This document shows positions 1 through 8,199 of a stretch of DNA of 39,334 nt, one piece after another. Numbering within the stretch: position 1 is the first letter of the stretch; every line of letters starts with the position of its first letter. Source of the stretch: Paenibacillus sp. UNC451MF. GTDB taxonomy: Bacteria; Bacillota; Bacilli; Paenibacillales; NBRC-103111. Location of the stretch: positions 1 through 39,334 of the forward strand of contig NZ_JMLS01000040.1 in assembly GCF_000686845.1 (NCBI RefSeq), written 5' to 3'. Below the pieces are notes generated by a model, which saw nothing but the letters and a program-made list of their open reading frames with translations, did not search any database and was not told where the DNA came from. The position numbers and the translations under genes are program-made.

Positions 1-173
1 CATCCCGCTCTTCAGCGGCCGAGGTTTGTAATGTACCACATCTCTTAGCTTCAATGCAAGCAAAACTTTTTTTCCATTCTTGGGATAACCCAGCAAGCTC
101 AGAAAAGCATTTTCGACTTGTTTTGAATCTTCCATCCCGCTCTTCAGCGGCCGAGGTTTGTAATGTATCACAT
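1..173. repeat. 132-bp-period tandem repeat, two visible copies
   Basis: Bases 1-41 recur at 133-173 with a single mismatch (C36 versus T168), an offset of 132 bp. Similarity continues weakly beyond the 41 bp (a purine-rich stretch with GCAAGC, then an A/T run). Each copy contains a small hairpin, CCGCT-CTTC-AGCGG. The period is a multiple of three, so minus-strand frames stay in phase from copy to copy. More copies may lie to the left of the window. Confidence 0.85.
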
Positions 174-191
174 AACCTATCACTAGCGCAA

Positions 192-218
192 GCATAATTT
201 TTCTTTCAAAAATTATGC
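192..218. other. Perfect 11-bp hairpin
   Basis: GCATAATTTTT at 192-202 is the exact reverse complement of 208-218, with a 5-nt loop. It overlaps the TGA stop of the decayed repeat ORF. The stem is A/T-rich, so it could be a weak terminator in either direction or part of a leader structure. No other gene explains it. The rest of 251-474 shows no convincing coding or regulatory feature. Confidence 0.5.
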
Positions 219-474
219 TCCTTAAGTACCCCATTAAGATAAGTAACCATTTCAAAACCTCCTATCTTCGCATTGGGCAAGAAACTGCAAGCGCGCTCGA
301 TAAGAAGAATTACTGCTGTCTACATCAATGGGAGTGCAAGCCCGTGCGGATCGCTGCTCAGAGCAGGACTGCCATTGTTACGTGCGAAATGATGCCTGCT
401 TAGCAGCGGATTTAGACTGGCGAGTGAGAAGAATACAACCAGCGTCAACGGTTTTTCCGTACTGGGCCGCAGTT

Positions 475-529
475 AAAAGAACAGGAGAGAGACGCCTTGG
501 GATAGGAGTCCTCTCTCTCCTGTTCTTTT
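475..529. terminator. Strong, possibly bidirectional terminator after the GH95 gene
   Basis: A perfect 17-bp inverted repeat (475-491 with 513-529) has a 21-nt loop. The outer stem is AAAAGAACAG/CTGTTCTTTT, so both strands have a U-rich 3' flank. It lies 10 bp past the minus-strand stop at 540. Confidence 0.85.
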
Positions 530-539
530 CAATAAACTT

Positions 540-2921
540 TTAAAGATCCTGTTTGACTATCAATACTTCTCCTGGCTCTAGGTACAACTCGAAACAGTTG
601 CTGCCTAAGGATGAAGCTTTGATCTTACTGTCATCTCCAGACCAGCAGTAATTATCGAATAATTCAGGGAGCTTCACTGTCATATTCGTTGCTCTCTCCG
701 CCGTGAACTCCGCAGAGAAAGCTCCTTTTCTTCGATCCCAAGACATCGACAGCCTGCCTGTACTAAATCGAAGATCGGTTACGGTGCCTTGATCCCATTT
801 ATCGGGAAGTGCCGGCAGCAGCTTCACCAGCTTAGGCGATACGTATAGCAGCATTTCTTGAACCGCATTGACCCAGCCCATATTCGCATCCATCTGAATA
901 GGTGCTTCTGGCATGTTCATGCATACGCCCATATTCCGCCAATCGTTGTGAAGGGTGAAGAAATTGTTCAACAAGCAGGAGCGAGATAAAATATCAAGGC
1001 ATTCCAAAGCCTTATTGCCATCCCCAAGACGGGCATAGATAGCGGCCATATGAACGAGTGACCAACCGCTCTGCGCTCCGATCAACCGTTTTTGGACCGC
1101 AGTATCGAATGCAGCAAACAGCTCGGGCTGTTCTTCTCTTGTAAACTCCTGCCCCGGGAAAATGGGATAAATATGGGAAAGATGCCGATGGTCGTACCGA
1201 TCGTCGAACGTCTCATTCATCCATTCCCGAATAGCCCCATCCTTATTTACTTGATAAGGAGGGATCCGCTTGATCATCTGTTCCCATTTTTCAACCTCAT
1301 CTGTGTTTGCCTCAGCATTCCGGCTTCCCTCCACCAGATGGGATAGCAGTTCCTTCATGATGGCGAAATCCATGGTTGCATTAATGGTGGTTGGCATTGG
1401 GTGTGCTAAGGGTCTGCCGTCTGTAGGCATGAAATTCTGCGGTGTGTTCTCCGGTGAAACGGACGGATAATATTTATAAAAGCCATCTTCGCCTAATACA
1501 AGGAAATCCTCATAAAAAAGCGCCACTTCCTTCATAAAAGGCAGTACTTTTTCTACTAAGAATGTGTGGTCCCCAGTATATTGATAGTATTCATAGTAAT
1601 GTCTTGCCAACCACCCTGCGGCGCTGGTCCAGTTCATAATGACAGGCACGATTTGGTTAGGTACTCCAATTCCCGGTGTCGAGCCTGCAGGAATATAGAT
1701 GCCTCGGCAGCCATACAGCTTGCGCGCATTATCGCGGAAATCGTCCATCATGCTGTCATAGTAATGAATAAGAGCCGGCATCAGCTCGCTGAGTCCCCCT
1801 GCCGGAACATGCCAGTACATCATCTGGACATTTTCATTGGCCATGTTATGGCACCAGGTCAGTCGGTAATCGCCACCCCAGAGGCCATACATACCGAATG
1901 GGTACCCTTTCTCATGTGTTCCCGATATGAATAAATATCTCCCGTATGCCCACATTTTTTGTACCAAGCTTGTCGGCGCTTCTCCATCATAAGCCTCAAG
2001 CAAGAGCTCTTCATTTGTCCGCTCTCCTTCGACGTCCCCCAGCTGCAATGAAGCAGAGTGAAACAATCGGCCGTGAAGCTCGACATGAGCAGCCAGCAGC
2101 TCCTCGTAACCGGCTTTAATGTGGGACAGCTCTTCCTGCAGTCGAGCCCATTCTTTCTCTCGCTCTCCCTTTACGAATACTTTGACAGCAACAAGCAGAT
2201 TGGAGGAGTCACTGAAGCGGATGGCTTCCTGATGAACCTCTCTCTCACCTGATGCGGATACAAGCCGAAGCACTGCGCCGAAATCTGATCCGTCATCATT
2301 GCGTGCAGCGTAATAAATATAGTCTTTGTCGGCTTTGACTTGGACCGTTTCCTCAATCTCCTTGCACTTGTCAGCCAATCGAGGACTATCTGTCGGGTGA
2401 AAAGCCAGCCGCAATTCTCCTTGTATGGAAGGTGTGTCCGATTGAACCTCGTAAACAATGGCATTGTCCGCTCTGGATACAAACAAACTTCTTCTATAAG
2501 CGACGTCACCGTCTTTCCACGATACCGTCACTTCACCTGTTTCCATATTAAGTACTCTTCGGTATTGTTTAAAAGCATGCTCTCCCTGCATCATCAGCTT
2601 CAGATCTGCTACAGGGAACCTTGCAGCCAGTCGAGTGCTGTAGCCTTTTTCCTTAAGAGCATTGGTCAAGTTCCAGCTTGCTTCGAGATACTTCTCCTCC
2701 GTCATCAGCTTTCTCGTTTCGGCTAGCGTATGACCTACATCCGGTACGACATCCTTTTGTCCCCAATGCCACAAATCCTCATGCGTAATGAGAATGTTTT
2801 CTTCTTTAACAGCACCGAAGACGGAAGCACCGATAGAACCGTTTCCTGAAGGCAATCCTTCTCTCCATTTATTTTTCCACCACGAAGCCGGATATTTTAA
2901 TACAAGCTTATTTTGGCTCAT
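540..2921 (-). CDS. Glycoside hydrolase family 95-like protein (alpha-L-fucosidase/galactosidase type)
   Basis: About 793 aa. No signal peptide is visible, so the enzyme is probably cytoplasmic and acts on imported oligosaccharides. The N-terminal beta domain has the GH95 pattern LPSGNGSIGASVFG (about 24-37). The (alpha/alpha)6 barrel has NENVQMMYW (about 362-370), SPEN (about 489), REW (about 565-567, where the family's acid Glu lies), HRHLSHIYP (about 578-586) and IQMDANMG (about 675-682, the family's IDGN-F-G region). These are eye-recognised family motifs. GH95 enzymes are inverting alpha-L-fucosidases or alpha-L-galactosidases; substrate here is unknown. ATG at 2921 is chosen over the GTG at 2924 because AAGGGG lies 7 nt before it. 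The gene is divergent from an AraC regulator, its likely controller, and is followed by a strong terminator, so it is probably monocistronic. Confidence 0.85.
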   Translation of the reverse strand: MSQNKLVLKYPASWWKNKWREGLPSGNGSIGASVFGAVKEENILITHEDLWHWGQKDVVPDVGHTLAETRKLMTEEKYLEASWNLTNALKEKGYSTRLAARFPVADLKLMMQGEHAFKQYRRVLNMETGEVTVSWKDGDVAYRRSLFVSRADNAIVYEVQSDTPSIQGELRLAFHPTDSPRLADKCKEIEETVQVKADKDYIYYAARNDDGSDFGAVLRLVSASGEREVHQEAIRFSDSSNLLVAVKVFVKGEREKEWARLQEELSHIKAGYEELLAAHVELHGRLFHSASLQLGDVEGERTNEELLLEAYDGEAPTSLVQKMWAYGRYLFISGTHEKGYPFGMYGLWGGDYRLTWCHNMANENVQMMYWHVPAGGLSELMPALIHYYDSMMDDFRDNARKLYGCRGIYIPAGSTPGIGVPNQIVPVIMNWTSAAGWLARHYYEYYQYTGDHTFLVEKVLPFMKEVALFYEDFLVLGEDGFYKYYPSVSPENTPQNFMPTDGRPLAHPMPTTINATMDFAIMKELLSHLVEGSRNAEANTDEVEKWEQMIKRIPPYQVNKDGAIREWMNETFDDRYDHRHLSHIYPIFPGQEFTREEQPELFAAFDTAVQKRLIGAQSGWSLVHMAAIYARLGDGNKALECLDILSRSCLLNNFFTLHNDWRNMGVCMNMPEAPIQMDANMGWVNAVQEMLLYVSPKLVKLLPALPDKWDQGTVTDLRFSTGRLSMSWDRRKGAFSAEFTAERATNMTVKLPELFDNYCWSGDDSKIKASSLGSNCFELYLEPGEVLIVKQDL

Positions 2922-3031
2922 CACGATTCCCCTTAGTGTTCTTTTTTTACTGTATCAGCTCGTTAATCATTTCTCAATGAAAGCCATTTCATTATAGTTC
3001 TGAATCGTTTTTTTGTCTTTGTACAGGATCG

Positions 3032-3060
3032 TTTCTATTTGTCTTTTTTTCCAATATAAT
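3032..3060 (+). promoter_or_regulatory. Promoter of the AraC gene
   Basis: A perfect TATAAT at 3055-3060 is preceded 17 bp upstream by a poor -35 (TTTCTA, 3032-3037). Transcription from here would start near 3067, past the ATG at 3066, which argues for the downstream TTG start. The weak -35 would fit an activated or autoregulated promoter in the 2922-3095 intergenic region. Confidence 0.5.
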
Positions 3061-3095
3061 AGAATATGACATTGACCGTTAAGGAAGTGGAATCA

Positions 3096-4004
3096 TTGAA
3101 AATTGCCGTCTACAGCTTCCAGGTGGATTACCCTACCCGCTACTCCGACTTCAATCCCTTACTGCTTTTTGCACAAAAATATGTCTTTGCTCCTCGGGAG
3201 CAATGCCCGCTACGGATATGCTACACCAATGCCATTATCCTCGTGGAGTCCGGTCAAGGCACGCTGCGCCTGAACAACCATCACTATCAGGTACAGGCCG
3301 GCTCGCTTGTGTATATACCTGCTGGCACCGTACATCAATGGATATCCGATTCAAGCAATCCTATGATTCATCGCTGCGCATACTTTGATTGGAAATACGT
3401 GGAGAGGCCGGGCTTTCAATACCAAAGGGATTATTTTCACGGTGTAGATAAATATCGGGAGGAGCTCATCTCCCCTTTCCCTCAGCTGGAGATTCATGAA
3501 GTAACATCCATCAATAATATTCCATTATGGATTTCTTATTTCAACGCCTTAACTCCGCCTCCGGAGCTGCTCTGCGGCCGCAATTCGTGGGATTTTCTGA
3601 AATACAACGGAGCTTTTCAAGCCTTTTTACATCAATTCCTTGCTTTTGCTGTGAAACATAACGTTATCTACGATCCAAGGATAAAAAAAATACTGGACTC
3701 CATCGAAAAAGAACCGTTAAAGCTAGACGTGCTGCAGCTTTATGAATGGGCGCAGGAGCTCGGTTTAGGCAAAAGCCGTTTTCACGACTTATTCAAACAG
3801 GATACCGGTTATTCACCCAGCGATTATTTAAACAGATTAAAATATCATCATATCGCGGAGGATTTATGTTTCTCCCACCTCTCTATTACGGAGATTGCCG
3901 ACAGATATGGATTTTCATCGATTCATTATTTTTCGAAGGCGTTTCGCCATGCTACAGGAATGTCTCCATCGGAATATAGGGATAAGCATCGTGCGTTGTT
4001 GTAA
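3096..4004 (+). CDS. AraC-family regulator with N-terminal cupin sensor
   Basis: About 302 aa from the proposed TTG start. The N-terminal half is a cupin/AraC-binding domain (VESGQGTLRLNN, then AGSLVYIPAGTVHQW), which in this family binds a sugar. The C-terminal ~100 residues carry two helix-turn-helix motifs: the first near LGLGKSRFHDLFK, the second in ITEIADRYGFSSIHYFSKAF, ending in the family signature MSPSEYR. An ATG at 3066 is in frame but overlaps the expected transcription start and has no ribosome site. TTG at 3096 has GGAAGTGG just upstream, so I prefer it. It probably controls the divergent GH95 gene. Confidence 0.85.
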   Translation: MKIAVYSFQVDYPTRYSDFNPLLLFAQKYVFAPREQCPLRICYTNAIILVESGQGTLRLNNHHYQVQAGSLVYIPAGTVHQWISDSSNPMIHRCAYFDWKYVERPGFQYQRDYFHGVDKYREELISPFPQLEIHEVTSINNIPLWISYFNALTPPPELLCGRNSWDFLKYNGAFQAFLHQFLAFAVKHNVIYDPRIKKILDSIEKEPLKLDVLQLYEWAQELGLGKSRFHDLFKQDTGYSPSDYLNRLKYHHIAEDLCFSHLSITEIADRYGFSSIHYFSKAFRHATGMSPSEYRDKHRALL

Positions 4005-4192
4005 TACAAGAAACAATATCCTTCTGGGACAACAAAAAGGCAGGAGATCAGATTGGTGTTCTGATTGTCTGCCACGGATATCAAACTGAAGTCTGCCTGA
4101 CCTGATTGGAACGTCTTAATGAGATTCACAAGATCCCCAGTGGACGAATAACCTAACCTAAGTAAATTTATATAGGTGGTGTATTCATTCAC

Positions 4193-4642
4193 ATGAATGG
4201 TTATTCAGTATACAATCCCTATTCAACGTATTATCGCATTGACGATCCAGTGATCCCCTTAATTCAACAATCCATTGAGGGCGAGCGAAATGATGAGGTA
4301 TTTTACGACTTCTTAATTCAGCTGGCTCCTACTGCACAACAAAAGGACATTATTACTTCTATACGAAATGACGAAAGAAAGCACCGGCAAATGTTTCGAA
4401 GCATGTATTACCACTTAACCGGCATGACCCCAACTGTGCAGGAAGAGGCTGCGGAACCGTTGCCTTCCAATTATTTGGATGGACTTGAGAAAGCTCTGTT
4501 GGGAGAGTTGAAGGCATTTGAGAAATATCGGACCATTTACTTACACATCAAGCCGGAGTTTCGTGATTGGATATTTGAAATTATGACCGATGAAATCAAG
4601 CATGCGGGTTATTATAATTGGCTGTATTCCAAAAATAAATAA
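4193..4642 (+). CDS. Ferritin-like (rubrerythrin-type) four-helix protein
   Basis: 149 aa, no signal peptide. The first ~30 residues are Tyr/Asn-rich. The remainder looks like two helix pairs with carboxylate-bridged di-iron style motifs: EGERND (about 30), then DERKHRQMFRSMY (about 63-75) as an E-R-x-H-type motif, and a second set LLGELKAFEKY (about 103-113) and TDEIKHAGYYNWLY (about 132-145). Internal spacing fits the ferritin-like/DUF2202-type or spore-coat-associated ferritin-like families of Bacilli. Function is unknown; iron handling or peroxide protection is a guess. The ribosome site AGGTGG is about 12 nt before the ATG. It stands alone and ends at a hairpin shared with the convergent operon on the right. 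Confidence 0.75.
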   Translation: MNGYSVYNPYSTYYRIDDPVIPLIQQSIEGERNDEVFYDFLIQLAPTAQQKDIITSIRNDERKHRQMFRSMYYHLTGMTPTVQEEAAEPLPSNYLDGLEKALLGELKAFEKYRTIYLHIKPEFRDWIFEIMTDEIKHAGYYNWLYSKNK

Positions 4643-4661
4643 TGTGTCTGCATTACACGAA

Positions 4662-4725
4662 AAGCACCTTCTCATTCGAGAAGGCTGCCCGTTTGGGTCT
4701 CCTTGATCAAATTGAGAAGGTGCTT
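4662..4725. terminator. Bidirectional terminator-like inverted repeat between convergent genes
   Basis: A perfect 13-bp inverted repeat (4662-4674 with 4713-4725, AAGCACCTTCTCA) lies between the plus-strand ferritin-like gene and the minus-strand deacetylase. The loop is long (38 nt) and contains a further short pairing (TTCTCATTCGAGAA). T-tracts are weak on both sides. Confidence 0.6.
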
Positions 4726-4767
4726 GTTAACTTTATATAAGATTTGACTAATTAAGCTTCTACATCG

Positions 4768-5664
4768 TTAACTTACGTCCAGTCCGTACTGTTGCTGTAA
4801 ATGCTCAGAAATGGATGTAAACCGGAAGCTCTTCACAATATCCTCCAGCTTGGCATGTGTACCGCTCACATTGTAATAATGAATAAAGTGCTCCTTAAGC
4901 GGCAGATCCAGCTTATGCTCCTTAGCGTCAATCTCTCTAGGATGGAGATAAACGATGGAGCTCTTGCCCTGACGGTTAGCCGACCGAATGGCAGATTTTA
5001 TCACGAATTTAGGGAAAAAGCGGAAGTAAAAGCCTCCTGAATAACCTACATTTTTTCCGGATACCTTCATCACTGACATGGGAACTTCATAAATCCCCAG
5101 CTCTCTTCCATTCACTTTAGGTTTATGAATAACCGTCGGAGCAGCAGGAATCCCGTATAGGAAGGTTTTAACCGGAAAAATACTGGCATCGTATTTCATC
5201 CCGAGCTCTTCCAGCGCCTCCAGATAGTGCAGATTTCTCTCTATAATAGACCATGAAGGCGCTCGGTAACCCAAAACAGGTGTCCCTGTTAAATGCTCTA
5301 AAATATCGACGGATTTTTTCACGTCGGCCTTAAATTCATCGTAGGTTTGCTTGTAAGCAAGCTCGTGCCCATAACCGTGAGATGCCACATCATGTCCTTC
5401 CTTCGCAATCGCTTTGACGATATCGGGGTAATTCTCGCCGATACATCCAAGCACGAAAAAGGTTGCTTTGCAGCCGGCATCACTACATAGCTGAAGTAGT
5501 CCATCCATATGGGCTCTGAAATTAGAGCCTTTGCTCGTATCCGGTGTCATGTTATCGTAATTAGCGTGAAACCATTCCTCAATATCAAAGGTGAGCATGT
5601 TGCTGATGCGGCTATCCTTGACTTGAGCTTGTGATCCGCTAAAGCTATTTACCTCTTTAATCAA
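4768..5664 (-). CDS. Polysaccharide deacetylase, DUF3473/XrtA-locus type
   Basis: 298 aa, last gene of the seven-gene envelope operon. NodB-type motifs appear in order: LTFDIEEWFHA (about 24-34), which is the variant of motif 1 typical of deacetylases from exosortase (PEP-CTERM) exopolysaccharide loci; HDVASHGYGHE (about 90-100), the zinc-binding H-x3-H motif; GYRAPSW (about 132-138); and YLHPREID with the preceding YSGGFYFRFFP block, which are DUF3473 features. It should remove N- or O-acetyl groups from a polysaccharide or lipid-linked precursor. No signal peptide is seen. The start overlaps the stop of the upstream methyltransferase by 4 nt (ATGA), so translation is coupled. Confidence 0.88.
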   Translation of the reverse strand: MIKEVNSFSGSQAQVKDSRISNMLTFDIEEWFHANYDNMTPDTSKGSNFRAHMDGLLQLCSDAGCKATFFVLGCIGENYPDIVKAIAKEGHDVASHGYGHELAYKQTYDEFKADVKKSVDILEHLTGTPVLGYRAPSWSIIERNLHYLEALEELGMKYDASIFPVKTFLYGIPAAPTVIHKPKVNGRELGIYEVPMSVMKVSGKNVGYSGGFYFRFFPKFVIKSAIRSANRQGKSSIVYLHPREIDAKEHKLDLPLKEHFIHYYNVSGTHAKLEDIVKSFRFTSISEHLQQQYGLDVS

Positions 5665-6323
5665 TGTTTTTTGACTCCTTTGATCGCAAACGAAGTGCAG
5701 AACATGCTGGACAACTGACCTTCTTCGCTGCTCTGGCTTACGAACTTAAAGGGATGATGAAGCTTTAAAAATTGAATGTTTTCAAATCCATGCTGAATAA
5801 AGATCTTTTTCAGCTCATCCATCGCGTACATTTGATCGAATTTCTTGCTTTTTTCGAACAAACGAAGCACCTTTCTTTGGATGGAGCCTTTGTGCAAAGT
5901 CTCTATAAGCAGCGTCCCGCCCGGCTTGGTCACTCTTGCGAGTTCCCGAATGACCGACTTATATTGTTCTATCAATTGAATCACACCGATACAGAGCACC
6001 ACATCGAACTTATTATCCTCGAACCGTAGGGCGGTTAAATCGTCCGTCATTGTTTTTAATCCGCGAGCTGCAGCAAACTCAAGACTTTTTTCAGAGAAAT
6101 CGACGCCGTACACGGTGTTATCCTTAACCAAAGGCTCGCTGAAGGCTCCTACTCCGCAGCCAGCGTCCAGTATTTGCTTCCCTCGGCATTCTCCAAGCCA
6201 ACGCAACGTGTGATCCCTTTGCATGAAAAAGCTTTCCTCGTTGAAGTAGTCCGACGATTTGACCGATGCTCCATGCGTCTCCGCCTTGTTATCGAAGTAT
6301 TGCTTCCAATTCAATTGACTCAT
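5661..6323 (-). CDS. Class I SAM-dependent methyltransferase
   Basis: 220 aa. SAM-binding motif I is ILDAGCGVGAFS (about 49-60), with an acidic end of strand 2 (VYGVDFSEKSLE) and the motif-II-like FDVVLCIGVIQLIE. The Methyltransf_11 architecture is complete. The start is put at 6323, not the upstream in-frame ATG at 6353, because GGAGG lies 11 nt before 6323 and the extra N-terminal residues would be encoded by the ribosome site itself. The operon position suggests methylation of a sugar or lipid precursor; the acceptor is unknown. It is followed by the deacetylase with a 4-nt overlap. Confidence 0.85.
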   Translation of the reverse strand: MSQLNWKQYFDNKAETHGASVKSSDYFNEESFFMQRDHTLRWLGECRGKQILDAGCGVGAFSEPLVKDNTVYGVDFSEKSLEFAAARGLKTMTDDLTALRFEDNKFDVVLCIGVIQLIEQYKSVIRELARVTKPGGTLLIETLHKGSIQRKVLRLFEKSKKFDQMYAMDELKKIFIQHGFENIQFLKLHHPFKFVSQSSEEGQLSSMFCTSFAIKGVKKH

Positions 6324-6410
6324 TATTTTTACATCCTCCGATGGAAAATCCATATAATGTTGAGCTTTCCGTAAGAAACCGATCCTGACTTGAATCCATA
6401 AAACTGAAAA

Positions 6411-7454
6411 TTAGGGCAATATATACTTCATCAATCGTTTGCCTGCGCTATCGGTAATAAAGGAAGGCATAACCTTCCAAAGCTCCACAAACAAATGAAG
6501 ACTTTGCTTATCCGGTGCACCGGCTGATTGACTGCTTCCGTTGTACACCAGGTACTTCAGCTGCTCCGGCTTGGCGCCCCATTGTTCTTTATATTTGTAT
6601 GTTCCCGAGCCGGTCTGAGATCGACCCAGGTCCAGATATTTCAGCCCGCTTCGTATGCCAAATCTTACAGCCTCCCAGTACATGAAATTGTTCAAGTACT
6701 TACTGTTGTACTCAATAAGATTCGCACCATACGGATAGTACAGCGTTGAATTGCCTGGACTCGTCAATAACAGCATTCCGCCTACGACTTCCCCTGTCTG
6801 CTGATCCAACACAGAGAGCAGGAATGCATGGTCCGGCAACAGCTCGAAGAACCGTCGGAAGAAGGAAATATCCGGTGCAGGAGAGCCGAGCTGCTTCATT
6901 CTTTTGACATACACTTTGTAGAAGCTGTCCAAATAGCCGATATCGAAGGCAACGGTAAACCAATTATTTTTATATGCTTTACGTACATGATTTCGGTTGC
7001 TTCTCGAGGACAAGGACAGGACGCTCTCTTCATCCTCCGTTAACGGAAGGATGAAGGTATGATGCTGAAGACTCCGGTGCCATCCGGACTGCTCGGTGTC
7101 CTGGTCTTTTAAACGCAGCTCCACATAACTCAGCTTATACCGCTCCTTTAATTCCTTCATAGCACCCATCGCAAAGGCTCTTGCTTCTTCGCTATCCGCA
7201 CAAATGTCCGTATAATTGACAAAAGGAATCGAAACGCCTACTTTCTTCATCGCTAGACTGCGGCCGGCAACAAGCGGAATGATTCCGCATATACGGTTAT
7301 CACGGTTAACAATGGCATGATAAAGGCATTGGTAACCAAAAGAACCGATCAAAATCTGTCTAAACGCTGACGTATGAAATACCGTCCCCCTTGTTTGCGC
7401 GAATTGGTCCCATTCATCCCTCAAGGCTTCGGTATAGGCAATGCAACTGTACAT
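6411..7454 (-). CDS. FemAB-like / GNAT-superfamily acyltransferase
   Basis: 347 aa. It resembles the FemAB-related (PEP-CTERM-associated, BioF2-like) proteins: N-terminal SAFRQILIGSFGY, a central SLSSRSNRNHVRKAYKN stretch, and the conserved C-terminal block YLDLGRSQTGSGTYKYKEQW, which matches the family's G-R-S-x-x-GSGTYxFKxxWG pattern. Such proteins are predicted to transfer an acyl or aminoacyl group to a sugar or peptidoglycan precursor. No membrane segment is present. A ribosome site (AAAGGAT) lies 10 nt before the ATG, and only 7 nt separate it from the SMR/EamA-like gene. Together with the DUF3473 deacetylase it gives the operon two hallmarks of exosortase-type exopolysaccharide loci. 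Confidence 0.82.
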   Translation of the reverse strand: MYSCIAYTEALRDEWDQFAQTRGTVFHTSAFRQILIGSFGYQCLYHAIVNRDNRICGIIPLVAGRSLAMKKVGVSIPFVNYTDICADSEEARAFAMGAMKELKERYKLSYVELRLKDQDTEQSGWHRSLQHHTFILPLTEDEESVLSLSSRSNRNHVRKAYKNNWFTVAFDIGYLDSFYKVYVKRMKQLGSPAPDISFFRRFFELLPDHAFLLSVLDQQTGEVVGGMLLLTSPGNSTLYYPYGANLIEYNSKYLNNFMYWEAVRFGIRSGLKYLDLGRSQTGSGTYKYKEQWGAKPEQLKYLVYNGSSQSAGAPDKQSLHLFVELWKVMPSFITDSAGKRLMKYILP

Positions 7455-7461
7455 TAGCGGG

Positions 7462-7800
7462 TTATCCTTTCAGCCAAAAAATGACGCCAATCAAAATAAA
7501 GACGCATCCAGACCATTTCATCATGCTGATTTGCTCATGAAACACCAGAATCGACACTGCGATCAACAAAATATACTGGATGCTGGACACGAACGTAACG
7601 TAGCTTAGGTCAAACTGGGAAAGGCAATAGATCCACAAAAAAGCAGCTAACGCATATAAAACAAAACCCAATACGATAAGAGGTGATGACAAGTATCCTA
7701 ATAGAATGGATAGCAGTCCCGAGTCAAAGCTAACCGCCCTGCTTCCTATCTTAAGCAGCGTGCTCGCCGCTACGGTCATCGTTACACTTCCAAAAAGCAT
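7462..7800 (-). CDS. Small EamA/SMR-like four-helix membrane protein
   Basis: 112 aa with four predicted membrane helices (about 1-16, 32-55, 62-85 and 92-111). The last helix carries KWSGCVFILIGVIFWL, the usual end of EamA/SMR half-transporters. Related small proteins (ArnE/ArnF-like) flip undecaprenyl-linked sugars, and that role is inferred here from its place among glycosyltransferases. ATG 7800 has no ribosome site at a usable distance. An in-frame ATT at 7812 has GAGGGG 8 nt upstream, overlapping the stop of the DUF2304 gene; it would give an N-terminus MKYVMLFG, typical of the family. The real start may therefore be 7812. Confidence 0.75.
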   Translation of the reverse strand: MLFGSVTMTVAASTLLKIGSRAVSFDSGLLSILLGYLSSPLIVLGFVLYALAAFLWIYCLSQFDLSYVTFVSSIQYILLIAVSILVFHEQISMMKWSGCVFILIGVIFWLKG

Positions 7801-7817
7801 GACATATTTAATGATAA

Positions 7818-8195
7818 TTACCCCTCGTTCATTTTCTTTTCGAGCTCCTCAAGCTTTAGCTTCGTTAAACCGAGCTCCTGAGTGAGAACTTTATTGTGCA
7901 TTTTCAATCCCGAGATGCTGACGCTCATATTTAAGAGCAGCAAAAACGCACATACGATCAAGATGGCAAAAAACGCCGAAGGGGCATAGTACACCCCGAT
8001 TAAGGTGGAGAACCAATCCATCAAATCTGTGAACACAGACATCACGAGCGTAAATAATCCGATAAAAAACCACACCAGGGAATACTTTTCTTTGATCATT
8101 CTGGCCCTAACCATGAGGAATACGGAGATGATGACGATTAAACTGAATACGATCCCCATCAACTGAAAGCTGTACAAATGATATCCGCCATCCAT
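7818..8195 (-). CDS. DUF2304 membrane protein
   Basis: 125 aa. Three hydrophobic helices (about 10-28, 37-57 and 71-94) are followed by a charged coiled-coil tail (LTKLKLEELEKKMNEG). The VWFFIGLFTLVMSVF pattern is typical of DUF2304 proteins, which are commonly encoded next to a dolichol-phosphate-mannose-synthase-like GT2 in envelope loci. They are thought to anchor or assist that glycosyltransferase; this is not proven. Its ribosome site (GAGGTGG) overlaps the stop codon of the upstream GT2 gene, which implies translational coupling with it. Confidence 0.85.
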   Translation of the reverse strand: MDGGYHLYSFQLMGIVFSLIVIISVFLMVRARMIKEKYSLVWFFIGLFTLVMSVFTDLMDWFSTLIGVYYAPSAFFAILIVCAFLLLLNMSVSISGLKMHNKVLTQELGLTKLKLEELEKKMNEG

Positions 8196-8199
8196 GCTA

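Larger units (their letters stand above)
1..250 (-). pseudogene. Decayed repeat ORF with 44-residue units, running off the left edge
   Basis: A minus-strand ATG at 250 has a good ribosome site (GGAGG, 7 nt upstream) and opens a frame of 14 codons ending in TGA at 206-208. After that stop the same frame stays open to the window edge and contains the motif TLQTSAAEERDG twice, 44 residues apart. Aligning the two units, the TGA sits where the second unit has TGG (Trp), so one base change explains the stop. A second minus-strand frame is open from an ATG at 195 and carries HYKPRPLKSGM twice, so which frame was ever translated is not certain. I recognise no family. It may also be a non-coding repeat with fortuitously open frames. 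Confidence 0.45.

Noticed and set aside
1-173. Repeat pair as a CRISPR array
   Set aside because: The spacing of 132 bp is far too long and the repeat is not followed by unique short spacers.
215-543. Two overlapping plus-strand frames near the left edge
   Set aside because: No ribosome site, no family match, and they run into the strong terminator at 475-529.
3926-4192. Minus-strand 88-codon frame between the AraC and ferritin-like genes
   Set aside because: It overlaps the AraC 3' end, has no ribosome site, and no family is recognised. Part of its codons may reflect a decayed gene, but I cannot support that.
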